A stretch of 64,000 nt of DNA from Limisphaera sp049537155. GTDB lineage: Bacteria; Verrucomicrobiota; Verrucomicrobiia; Limisphaerales; Limisphaeraceae. The notes under the pieces were generated by a model. The model saw only the letters and a program-made list of their open reading frames with translations. It had not been told where the DNA came from and ran no database searches. Position numbers and translations under genes: made by a program. Location: the NCBI RefSeq assembly GCF_049537155.1, contig NZ_JBMVQZ010000003.1, forward strand, positions 1 through 64,000, written 5' to 3'. This document shows, piece by piece, positions 42,942 through 51,852 of the stretch; position 1 is the stretch's first letter; each line of letters begins with the position of its first letter.

Positions 42942-43913
42942 TCAACTCAGCTCGCGATCCTCGAACAACGCCGCCGCCACGGCCAACAAGGCACCCACGA
43001 ACCCCACCGTGTAGGCCAGCGCCTTGCCGACGTACCCCCAGTGAAACGATCCGCGGCCCGTCTCCAGCAGGTCGCCGAGCCAGAAAAGCTGCCAATTCGG
43101 CAACAACGTGTAAAGCGTGGTCGCCCACCAGGGTCCCCCCTCCAGCGTCCCGCCCATCCGGCTGTAGAGATAATCCGCCACCAACCCCAGCAGAAACACC
43201 CCCGTGCAAACCGCCAGTGTCGGGATCATCTCCAGCCGGGTGGAACAGGCCAGAGCCACCGCTGCCAACAGCCAGAGGGCAAACAGAATCAACAGACCCG
43301 CCGGAAGGATCCGCCAGTCATAGGCCGCCTGCTCGTACAGGCTCGGGGCATGCGGCGAAAACTCGCCGATCAACACGGCCGCCAGCGTCACCAGCGGGAT
43401 CAGCGCCCCGATCGTGTGGCTCACGAACGGCCGGCGCAGGAAATAATTGGCAAACCCGCCGTAGAGGTAGGCAGCCACCACCGCCCCGGCAAAGATACCC
43501 AGCGCGCGCACGTCCGTCTCGCCGTAGGCGTCGAATGCCATCCGCCCCGCCACCAGGGCCGCCACCACATTCACGTAGGTCAGCACCGTCAGCGCGGCTG
43601 CCAGGCCCAGGTATTTCGCCAGCAAAAACCGCGTCTTGCCCACCGGCTTGGACAACACCGCCAGGGCGGTGCCGGTGCGCAGCTCCCGGGCCACGGAGGC
43701 CGAGGCGCTCAGGACCGACCCCGCCAGCCCGCTCAACAATGCCACCGCCAGCGCGCTGTTCTTCACCAGCTTGGGCTCGTCCCCGAACGCAAAGTAGTAG
43801 GGCACGGCCAAAAAGATCTCGAACAGCGCCGAACTGGTCATCAGCAACAGAAACACCGGCTGCCGCACCAGTTCCATGAACGCGTTGACCGCTATGTTCC
43901 ACAACGCTTGCAT
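42942..43913 (-). CDS. ABC-2-type transporter permease
   Basis: 323 residues with about six to seven membrane spans (LLSGLAGSVLSASASVARELRTGTALAVLSKPVGKTRFLLAKYLG is the typical ABC-2 cytoplasmic loop around TM2-3). The start at 43913 (MQALWNIAVNAFMELVRQP) matches the family N-terminus, and the open frame upstream is hydrophilic. No ATP-binding subunit is adjacent, so the ATPase must be encoded elsewhere or shared. It lies 109 bases upstream of the SPFH genes on the same strand; linkage to them is possible but unproven. Confidence 0.78.
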   Translation of the reverse strand: MQALWNIAVNAFMELVRQPVFLLLMTSSALFEIFLAVPYYFAFGDEPKLVKNSALAVALLSGLAGSVLSASASVARELRTGTALAVLSKPVGKTRFLLAKYLGLAAALTVLTYVNVVAALVAGRMAFDAYGETDVRALGIFAGAVVAAYLYGGFANYFLRRPFVSHTIGALIPLVTLAAVLIGEFSPHAPSLYEQAAYDWRILPAGLLILFALWLLAAVALACSTRLEMIPTLAVCTGVFLLGLVADYLYSRMGGTLEGGPWWATTLYTLLPNWQLFWLGDLLETGRGSFHWGYVGKALAYTVGFVGALLAVAAALFEDRELS

Positions 43914-44000
43914 CGCGCCGTACCCGCAATATACGGACCGCGCGGGGCCCAACCAAGCCCTCCCCACCGCGAAACACCGGCCGCACCCTCCCGCACCGCG

Positions 44001-45254
44001 TCACCGCCGCCCACCCTCGGGGATCAGCGCCCGCACCACGTCCCCGTTGAACCGGCACCGTTCCGCCCGGAGATTCTCCACCAAACCAAACAACGCCCGC
44101 ACCGCCACCTCCCGTGACGGACGCGGCCCCTGCCCATGCCAGTAGGCCAACAACTCCTGATACTCCGGCGGCGGTTCCACCGTGTAAACACACGATCTCG
44201 ATTCCACCTTCTTGTGCGGCCACCAGGCCCAACCGATCCGATGTCGTTCCACCAGGGCCACGCACTCGCGAAACCATTCATTCGAGTTCTCCCCGCTCTC
44301 ACCCAGCCAGACCGGCACGCCAAATTTCCGTCGCAACTCCAGATACGGTGCAATGGCCTCCTCCGTGTTCGGATTCCAGTACTTGTGAAAGCTCAGGACC
44401 ATGTTCCCATCCCACGGCCCCGGGAAGCCGCGGTAGTTGTTGCCCCAGCCGTTGCCCCCCAGAATGATCATGTGGTTCCGATCCACCTCGCGGATGGCCC
44501 GCGTGATCTCGCGGTACAGCTCCCACAGCGGTGCATTGGTCTGGTCCTCCCGTCCATGCGGTTCCTGCCCTTCGAACGACCAGTTGGGTTCGTTGATCAG
44601 GTCGTATCCGCCGATCCAGGGCTCGTTGGCGTACCGCTCCGCCAACTTCCGCCACAGCGCCACTGTCTTGGCCCGATTGCGCGGATCCTCCCACAGCGAG
44701 GGTTTGTTCGTGTCCCGGTCACAGATGTTGACGTCGTGTCCCTGCCCGCCCGGGGCGGCGTGCAGGTCCAGAATCACATAAATCCGCCGCGGCCGGCACC
44801 ACGAAAGCAACCGGTCAATCATCTCGAACCCGGTCGGCAGCCAGGTCTGCCCCTGCGGATCCGGCTCCTCGTCCACCGGAAGGGTGAACAGATTGAAATG
44901 CATCGGCAGGCGAATGGAGTTGAAGCCGGCACGGGCCAGTGTTTCCACATCGGCCTCGGTCATGTGCCGGTCCCGCCAAAGGGTGTAAAAACGTTCGGTC
45001 GACTCTGCGCCGATCAGTTCGACGATCCTCTGCCGGATCCGGTGCTGCGGGTTCACTCCCTTCAACCGCAGCATGTAGCCCTCCTGCAACATCCAACCGC
45101 CCAAACCCATCCCGCGGAGGATCACCTCCCGGCCTTGGCCGTCCACGATGCGGTCCCCGTCGGCACGCAGAAACCCCTCGGCGTAGACGGAAACCCCGAT
45201 CAGGAGCACCCCCAAGCACCCAAACCGGCACACGGACCACAACGTGCGTTTCAT
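44001..45254 (-). CDS. Secreted glycoside hydrolase family 5
   Basis: 417 residues. Signal peptide (FGCLGVLLIGVSVYA), then a GH5 (cellulase-type) TIM barrel: GREVILRGMGLGGWMLQEGYM, GFNSIRLPMHFNLF, YVILDLHAAPGGQGHD, the acid/base Glu222 in LINEPNW, and the nucleophile Glu319 in WLGESGENSNEW. The family cleaves beta-glucans, mannans or related beta-glycosides with retention; the exact substrate cannot be read. The ATG at 45254 was chosen for the signal peptide. It is divergent from the prepilin-like gene and ends 87 bases before the ABC permease start. Confidence 0.9.
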   Translation of the reverse strand: MKRTLWSVCRFGCLGVLLIGVSVYAEGFLRADGDRIVDGQGREVILRGMGLGGWMLQEGYMLRLKGVNPQHRIRQRIVELIGAESTERFYTLWRDRHMTEADVETLARAGFNSIRLPMHFNLFTLPVDEEPDPQGQTWLPTGFEMIDRLLSWCRPRRIYVILDLHAAPGGQGHDVNICDRDTNKPSLWEDPRNRAKTVALWRKLAERYANEPWIGGYDLINEPNWSFEGQEPHGREDQTNAPLWELYREITRAIREVDRNHMIILGGNGWGNNYRGFPGPWDGNMVLSFHKYWNPNTEEAIAPYLELRRKFGVPVWLGESGENSNEWFRECVALVERHRIGWAWWPHKKVESRSCVYTVEPPPEYQELLAYWHGQGPRPSREVAVRALFGLVENLRAERCRFNGDVVRALIPEGGRR

Positions 45255-45679
45255 GAGCGGACAATCACGACGTTTCGGACCCTGGTTCGCTGTCCCTGCC
45301 CTCAAACGGGCAGGCTGGCCGGGTCATTTAAACCGCCGGCAGGCCGCACGTCCAGCGCGGGAAACCAGCAGCTGTGCGGCCGGGTGCCGATGCGCAGGGA
45401 AGCCGCGGCAAACCTGAGCGTTCCTGCCCGTCCAAGTCAACGCCGCCTCGGCGCGGGTCTCTCTCTGCACCCCCGCCCAAGAATCCGGCCCACTTCAGGC
45501 GCGAGCATGGCGCCCGCCGCGTCCGAGCCACGAGCTGGATAGCAAGCCCTCGCTTCCCTGACCGGCAGTCCCGTGCCGATACCGTTGACACGGTCGAAAG
45601 GCAGGACTAGGGTGGATTGCAGTTGGTGGCCACTGTTGCTGCGGAGCAGCGGTTTGAAACACGACGACCAGTCTCAACC
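45255..45679. other. Divergent intergenic region, GH5 / prepilin-like gene
   Basis: 425 bases without a supported gene. It carries the promoter-like pair at 45585-45613 facing the prepilin-like gene. No operator-like repeat was noticed. Confidence 0.45.
45585..45613 (+). promoter_or_regulatory. Candidate promoter of the prepilin-like gene
   Basis: Perfect TTGACA (45585-45590), 17-base spacer, then TAGGGT (45608-45613), 66 bases before the ATG at 45680. The -10 match is only 3/6. Confidence 0.45.
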
Positions 45680-46588
<909 letters not shown>

Positions 46589-46641
46589 GCTCCGCGGCTA
46601 TCTCTAAAGCCTGAAGACCTTCCTCGAGGGCCGGCTCGGGG

Positions 46642-48057
46642 TCAGTGTTTGGGCGCGCCCAGGATGGTTTTCAGCGCGGTGACGATCTCGTCTGCCCTGG
46701 CGGGGCGGCCCTCGACCAAACCTGCCGCCACGCCGCTGGTGAAAGCCGCTGCTGCCGAGGTACCGGCCACCAGGAACGGTTGGCCCTGGTAATAAACCAC
46801 GCTCGCACCCGGCGCCACCACGTCCACGAAATCACCCCGGTTGGCATACGGCGCAATCGTGCCCGATCGGTCGCCGGCCGTGACCGCCACCACCTCCGGA
46901 TAAGCAGCGGGATAGACAGGAGCAGTGGTGGGTTGATTGCCGGCCGCGGCCACCACCAGCACACCGCCGTCGCTCACCTGCCGGATCAGCTCGTGCAACA
47001 GAGGGCTGTCACCCTCGCCGCCCAGGCTCAAATTCACGATCCGGGCACCGCCCTCCTGCACCGCACGGTACACCCCCAGCGCCAGGTCGAAGGTCGAGGT
47101 CACGTCGCGCCCGCCGTAAATGTCCACGGGCAAAAGTCGCACGGAGGAGTTGGGCCCGGCGGCCGCTTCCAAGCCACGCAGGATGGTCTGGGCCATGGCG
47201 GTGCCGTGAGTCGGGGCATCCGGCAAGGCCCCCCCGGGCTCCGCCACCTGCAGGGTTGGGAGAAGGAACTCGTTCAAGGGACCGGGCAACGGTTGCACCG
47301 CGGTGTCCACAACGGCCACCACCAACGGTGCGTTCGGATCCCTTTCCCGGGGTGTGATCCGCGGCAGCCCCACCGAAGTGCTCCACACCCCTTGCAGAGC
47401 CGGCGGCTGGCCCAAGGGAAAATTCGCCTCCAGCGCGGCCACGTCGCCGCTCTCCAGCAGGCTTTGCCGCGCCCGCTCGGCCGCCTCCGCATCCGCGAAC
47501 CGAAACCGATAGGCTCGCAACGCCTCGATCCGTCCGACGATCTCGGCACCCACCGCCCGTGCCAGGGCATCGGGGTCGGCTCCGGGTTTCACCCGCACGA
47601 TCCACTCGTTCGTGATCCGGTTGGTGGCACTCCGGGAATGCGCATCCGGGGCGGGGGCCGGCACAGGTCGGGTGGCGTCCTGCATGGAGGTCCGGAAGAC
47701 GTACAGATGCGGCGGCTCGTTGCTCTGCGGGATCAGCGTGAAGTTCAACCGGTCCAACAACCGCCGGAGGGCCTCACCCGGCGGCAGATCCTCGAACCGC
47801 GTCGAAACCCGGCCGGTCATGCCCGGTTCCACCCAGACCCGCCACCCGGTCTGTGTGGCGATTTCCTCCAGCACCGCGTCCAGAGACACGTCGCGCAGAT
47901 CGGCACTCACCCGGTTGCGAAGGGTGTCCCAGGCAAGCCGTCGCGGCCCGCCCGGATCAGGAGCGCCGGAGCCCCACACCACCCGGGCGTGCCACAGAAC
48001 CAACGGGACAACCCACAGAAGCGTGGCGCCCAACCTCCACCGGTATCGACCGAACAT
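46642..48057 (-). CDS. Subtilase (S8) with N-terminal STN-like domain
   Basis: 471 residues. One N-terminal membrane segment or signal peptide is followed by an STN/secretin-like domain (about 47-110: ADLRDVSLDAVLEEIATQTG, RFEDLPPGEALRRLLDRLN). A prodomain-like stretch (150-215) leads to the S8 catalytic domain with Asp251 (VAVVDTAV), His284 (THGTAMAQ), the oxyanion Asn374 (AAAGN) and Ser434 (GTSAAAAF). All triad residues are present, so it should be active outside the cytoplasm. The STN module usually occurs in TonB-dependent receptors and secretins, and its fusion to a subtilase is unusual. The upstream extension readable to 48207 overlaps fmt and was rejected. Confidence 0.85.
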   Translation of the reverse strand: MFGRYRWRLGATLLWVVPLVLWHARVVWGSGAPDPGGPRRLAWDTLRNRVSADLRDVSLDAVLEEIATQTGWRVWVEPGMTGRVSTRFEDLPPGEALRRLLDRLNFTLIPQSNEPPHLYVFRTSMQDATRPVPAPAPDAHSRSATNRITNEWIVRVKPGADPDALARAVGAEIVGRIEALRAYRFRFADAEAAERARQSLLESGDVAALEANFPLGQPPALQGVWSTSVGLPRITPRERDPNAPLVVAVVDTAVQPLPGPLNEFLLPTLQVAEPGGALPDAPTHGTAMAQTILRGLEAAAGPNSSVRLLPVDIYGGRDVTSTFDLALGVYRAVQEGGARIVNLSLGGEGDSPLLHELIRQVSDGGVLVVAAAGNQPTTAPVYPAAYPEVVAVTAGDRSGTIAPYANRGDFVDVVAPGASVVYYQGQPFLVAGTSAAAAFTSGVAAGLVEGRPARADEIVTALKTILGAPKH

Positions 48058-48203
48058 GGTGCCTGAACGTAGCACACCCGTCGTGCTGACCCAAGAAATC
48101 CCGCGGCGCTTCGCCGGCGCCGGTTTCACGTACCCGCGCAACCGGGCCGCCTCCAAGCCCCGTGCGGGTTGCCTGCTCCCCGGGGCAGCCAAGGCCCCCG
48201 GGC

Positions 48204-49232
48204 TCACTCTCCATCCCGACTCGCCCCGGGCGGTTCAGGTCCGAAGCGGTCGCCCGGTAAAATCGGGTGCCCTGCCAGGAATTCCCGTGCGGCCAGGCGC
48301 CGCCCCCCCTCGCGCTGGAGTTCTCGGACGCGCAACACGCCCTCCCCGCATGCCACCACCACCCCCGCCGGACCGCTCGCCAAGACCTGGCCCGGTGGAC
48401 CCTCGCCCTCCTCCACCGAGGCCCGCCAGATCTTCACCAGGCAGGGACGCCGCCGACCGCCCCCGGCATCGGACCGTTCGCGAGCGTCCGGGACCTCATC
48501 TCCCTCGGGCCGCGGCCACCACCAAGTGAAACTGCCCGGCCAGGGATCGAACGCTCGAATCCGTCGTTCGATCTCCACAGCCGGACGGCTCCAGTCAATC
48601 CGACCGTGTTCCCTCCGCAACCTCGGCGCATACGACACCCCCTCCGCGGGCTGGGGTTGCGGGGTCAACCGACCTGCGAGGTACTCCGGCAGTGCCTCCA
48701 CCAACAATTCGGCCGCCAGTTCGGCCAACCGATCGTGTAGTTGCCCTGCCGTCTCCCCCGGTTGGATGCGCAGGGAACGCCGGGCCAGGATCGGACCGGT
48801 GTCCATCCCCTCGTCCATCAGCATCAACGTCACGCCGGTCTCCGTCTCTCCGTTGGCCAGTGCCCACTGGATCGGTGCCGCCCCCCGATACTTTGGCAGC
48901 AATGAAGCGTGCAGGTTCACGCACCCATATCGTGGCAGCTGCAACACCGACGCCGGCAGGATCTGTCCGAAGGCCATCACCACGACGAGCTCGGGCGCCC
49001 AGGCCCGCAGCGCATCAAGGAACCCGGGCTCGCGCACCCGCTGCGGCTGCAGTACCGGGAGGCCCCGTTCCAAGGCAAGCCGCTTGACGGGGGAGGGCTG
49101 GAGCTGCAAATGGCGCCCCGCCGGCCGATCCGGCTGGGTCACCACACCCACGACTTCCGCACCCGGCCAGTCCACCAACCGGGCAAGACTCGGGCACGCG
49201 ATCTCCGCCGTGCCCACGTACACACAGCGCAC
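48204..49232 (-). CDS. fmt: Methionyl-tRNA formyltransferase
   Basis: 342 residues. It formylates the initiator Met-tRNA. The N-terminal domain has CVYVGTAEIACPSLARL, VVMAFGQILP, GCVNLHASLLPKYRGAAPIQWAL (folate and catalytic Asn/His region) and MDEGMDTGPI. The C-terminal OB-fold begins near AFDPWPGSFTWW. GGAGGTG lies eight bases before the GTG at 49232 (encoding MRCVYVGT), which I take as the start, since the longer GTG-initiated reading from 49307 has no such signal. A Gly/Arg/Asp-rich insertion in the C-terminal domain (about 250-265) is not usual. Confidence 0.93.
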   Translation of the reverse strand: MRCVYVGTAEIACPSLARLVDWPGAEVVGVVTQPDRPAGRHLQLQPSPVKRLALERGLPVLQPQRVREPGFLDALRAWAPELVVVMAFGQILPASVLQLPRYGCVNLHASLLPKYRGAAPIQWALANGETETGVTLMLMDEGMDTGPILARRSLRIQPGETAGQLHDRLAELAAELLVEALPEYLAGRLTPQPQPAEGVSYAPRLRREHGRIDWSRPAVEIERRIRAFDPWPGSFTWWWPRPEGDEVPDARERSDAGGGRRRPCLVKIWRASVEEGEGPPGQVLASGPAGVVVACGEGVLRVRELQREGGRRLAAREFLAGHPILPGDRFGPEPPGASRDGE

Positions 49233-49614
49233 CGGTTTCACCTCCGCCCAGACAACGGCAAACTCCCCGGCACGAAAAGTCCAAACCCTCTTCACCCGCC
49301 CGGGCACACCCCGTCACGGCACGTTGAGGCGACCCGGAGACACACCACTCGGCGGTGCACACGCCTCGGGACGGCGACCGCCGTCGTTGGACCGCACAAA
49401 AATCCGGGTGCGCACAATTTTTGTTTGTACCTTAAGAAATGCGGTCTAGCATGGACGAGGCGTGCGACTCACACCTCCGGCGGTTGTCCGGATGACCCTT
49501 CCATGACGGGAGCGTCCTCCAGCCAAACAGCGGTCCGGGTTTCCGGCGCGGCACAGGGACATCCGGAAGCGGCACCGCCGGGTGGCGCACTCCGATGCAT
49601 CGCATGATCGCGAT
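49233..49614. other. Divergent intergenic region, fmt / histidine kinase
   Basis: 382 bases. A short AT-rich island at about 49416-49440 (AATTTTTGTTTGTACC and following) stands out in GC-rich DNA and is a likely promoter zone. I could not assign -35/-10 elements with confidence. The kinase ATG at 49615 lacks a good ribosome binding site, and an in-frame GTG exists at 49582. Confidence 0.4.
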
Positions 49615-50703
49615 ATGGCAGACGGCATCAACGACGACAGCGGCGTCAGTGCAACGAGCCTCGGGTTGAGCGAGGTGTTCCGGGACTGCCTTCCCTGCGG
49701 GCTACTGGCCGCAGACCGGCAAGGGCGCCTGGCCTGGCTCAACGAGGCGGCCGCCCGCCTTCTGGGAGGCACGCCGGCCGACCTGGCCGGCCAGCCCCTG
49801 GCCCGACTGCCCGAGCCCTTGCGCCATTTCCTCCAAAGCGCGCCGGATGCCGCCGAGGCCGAACTCGTCTGGCAGGTCGGCGCGGACCGATTCATCTGCC
49901 GGGTCAGTCGTTTGGGCGAGCTCCCCCCGCAGGACAGCGGTCTGCACTGGTTCTCCCTGCACGATCTCCGGCCGATGGAACGGGTCGAACGTGAGTTGGT
50001 CCGGCTCGATCGTCTGGCCAACATCGGCACGCTGGCGGCGAGTGTGGCTCATGAGATCAAGAACGCGCTCGTGGCGGTCAAGACCTACGTCGAGCTCGTT
50101 CAAGCCGGGCAATCCGCCGCCGATCTCGGGACGGTGGCCCTGCGGGAGCTCAAACGAATCGAGTCCATCATCCTTCAGATGTTGCGGTTCACCGGCACTC
50201 CCCGCCAGCAGGCCGGCCAGGCGCGCCTCCGCGACATCCTGGAGCATTCCCTGCGGCTGGTCCAGGAACCGCTCCGGCTCAAGTCCATCCGGCTGGAACG
50301 AAAGTACCAGACCGAGGAGGATCGCGTCGTGGGTAACGAGTACCAGCTCGAACAGGCCTTCGTGAATCTCCTGATCAATGCCATCGAGGCGATGACCTCC
50401 GGAGGCACGCTGTCCCTCGAAATCGCGCGAGAACCCGCCGACGAACCCGCCGGTGCGCTGCGCGAAGGCGGCCGGCCGCCCCGACTGCGCGTCACCATCT
50501 CCGACACGGGGTCGGGCATCGCCCCGGAAGACCTCCCACGGGTGTTCGAACCCTTCTTCACGACCAAACGCGAAGGCACCGGCCTGGGTCTGGCCATCAC
50601 ACGCAGGATCCTCGAAGAACACCAGGCCGCCATCAGCGTCGAAAGCCAACTTCAGCGCGGCACAACCTTTCACATCCTGTTCCCGGCCGCACCACCGGGT
50701 TGA
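49615..50703 (+). CDS. PAS-domain sensor histidine kinase (NtrB-like)
   Basis: 362 residues, no membrane span, so cytoplasmic. The PAS-like domain (about 15-120) includes LPCGLLAADRQGRLAWLNEAAARLLG. The HisKA domain has the phospho-acceptor His146 in ASVAHEIKNALVAVKTYVEL. HATPase_c has the N-box NLLINAIEAM, G1 SDTGSGIAPEDL, F-box FEPFFTT and G2 GTGLGLAI. No response regulator is adjacent, so it is an orphan. The stop overlaps the alternative TTG of the metallophosphoesterase gene, suggesting a coupled pair. Downstream target unknown. Confidence 0.9.
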   Translation: MADGINDDSGVSATSLGLSEVFRDCLPCGLLAADRQGRLAWLNEAAARLLGGTPADLAGQPLARLPEPLRHFLQSAPDAAEAELVWQVGADRFICRVSRLGELPPQDSGLHWFSLHDLRPMERVERELVRLDRLANIGTLAASVAHEIKNALVAVKTYVELVQAGQSAADLGTVALRELKRIESIILQMLRFTGTPRQQAGQARLRDILEHSLRLVQEPLRLKSIRLERKYQTEEDRVVGNEYQLEQAFVNLLINAIEAMTSGGTLSLEIAREPADEPAGALREGGRPPRLRVTISDTGSGIAPEDLPRVFEPFFTTKREGTGLGLAITRRILEEHQAAISVESQLQRGTTFHILFPAAPPG

Positions 50704-50711
50704 TCCCGCTC

Positions 50712-51785
50712 ATGCCGCCGGTCGGATCCGCACCTTGCCCACCCTGCAACGGGCCTGTCCGACTGGCCCTGGCCAGCGACATCCACTTCGCCGGCCCGAT
50801 CGAACAGGCCCGCGGCGAGGACACCGATCTCCGGCGCATCCCCAACCGGCTCCAGCGCGCCGCCCTGCGCGCCTGGCGGCACTGGTTTTGGATGCGTCAT
50901 CCCCTCGGCAACAACGCCCTGCTGGACCTCTTCCTCGCACAGGCCCGCGCCGCCGGCTGTGACAGGGCCGTGGTCAACGGCGATTACGCCGCCGACACCG
51001 CCAGCCTGGGCCTGAGCGATCCCGGCACCTACGAGAGCGCACGGCTTTGCCTGGAAAAACTTCGCGCCGCGTTCCCCCGCCGGCTCCACCTCGTCCTCGG
51101 CGATCACGAGCTCGGCAAGCTCAGCTTCTTCGGTCACTACGGCGGGCTGCGCTGGGAAAGCTGGCAGCTGGCCACGAACCAGCTGGGGCTTCATTCCTTT
51201 TGGACTTCTGACCTGGGTGTGTACCGCCTCATCGCCGTCACTTCCACCCTCGTTGCCCTGCCCTTGTTCGCCAGGGACATGCTCCCGGAGGAACGCCCGC
51301 TCTGGGAGGAAACCCGTGCGGTGCACCTGGGCCTGATCACACAGGCATTCGAGACCACCGCCTCAACCCGGCGGATCCTCCTGTTCTGTCACGATCCCTC
51401 CGCATTGCCCTTCTTGGAAAGCCTGCCCGCCGTGCGGCAACGGCTGGACCGGATCGAACTCACCGTGATCGGGCACCTGCATTCCGAGTGGATCCTCTGG
51501 AAAAGCCGCCTGCTGGCCGGCATGCCCCGCTTGCCATGGTTCGGCACCAGCATCGAACGCATGAGCTCGGCCCTGCGTCGGGCCCGTACCTGGCAGCGGT
51601 TCCACGTGCGGCTTTGTCCCTCGCTGGCCGGCATCCAGATCGAACGCGGCGGCGGTTGGGTGCTGCTCGAACTGGACCCGACCGGACGCAAACCGCTGCT
51701 CTGGCAGTTGAACCGGCTGCGCCGGTCCCGGCCTGCCGACTCCTCGAATCTCTCTGCCGAGCAATCGGTCGCCCCCGGCGGATGA
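50712..51785 (+). CDS. Calcineurin-like metallophosphoesterase
   Basis: 357 residues from the ATG at 50712 (a TTG at 50700 overlaps the kinase stop). All metal-binding motifs of the superfamily are present: ASDIHFAG, VNGDYAAD, LGDHELG, FCHDPSAL and GHLHSEW. Fe/Mn/Zn-dependent phosphomono- or diesterase activity is therefore expected. The rest resembles no subfamily I can name. No signal peptide, so it is probably cytoplasmic. Tight linkage to the histidine kinase gene suggests co-expression, not necessarily a shared pathway. Confidence 0.8.
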   Translation: MPPVGSAPCPPCNGPVRLALASDIHFAGPIEQARGEDTDLRRIPNRLQRAALRAWRHWFWMRHPLGNNALLDLFLAQARAAGCDRAVVNGDYAADTASLGLSDPGTYESARLCLEKLRAAFPRRLHLVLGDHELGKLSFFGHYGGLRWESWQLATNQLGLHSFWTSDLGVYRLIAVTSTLVALPLFARDMLPEERPLWEETRAVHLGLITQAFETTASTRRILLFCHDPSALPFLESLPAVRQRLDRIELTVIGHLHSEWILWKSRLLAGMPRLPWFGTSIERMSSALRRARTWQRFHVRLCPSLAGIQIERGGGWVLLELDPTGRKPLLWQLNRLRRSRPADSSNLSAEQSVAPGG

Positions 51786-51852
51786 GCCCTTCACAAGCCC
51801 TCCAGCGTGGCGCTGCGCCAACGGAGCCGGGCCTTCGGGGAACCGCCACCCC

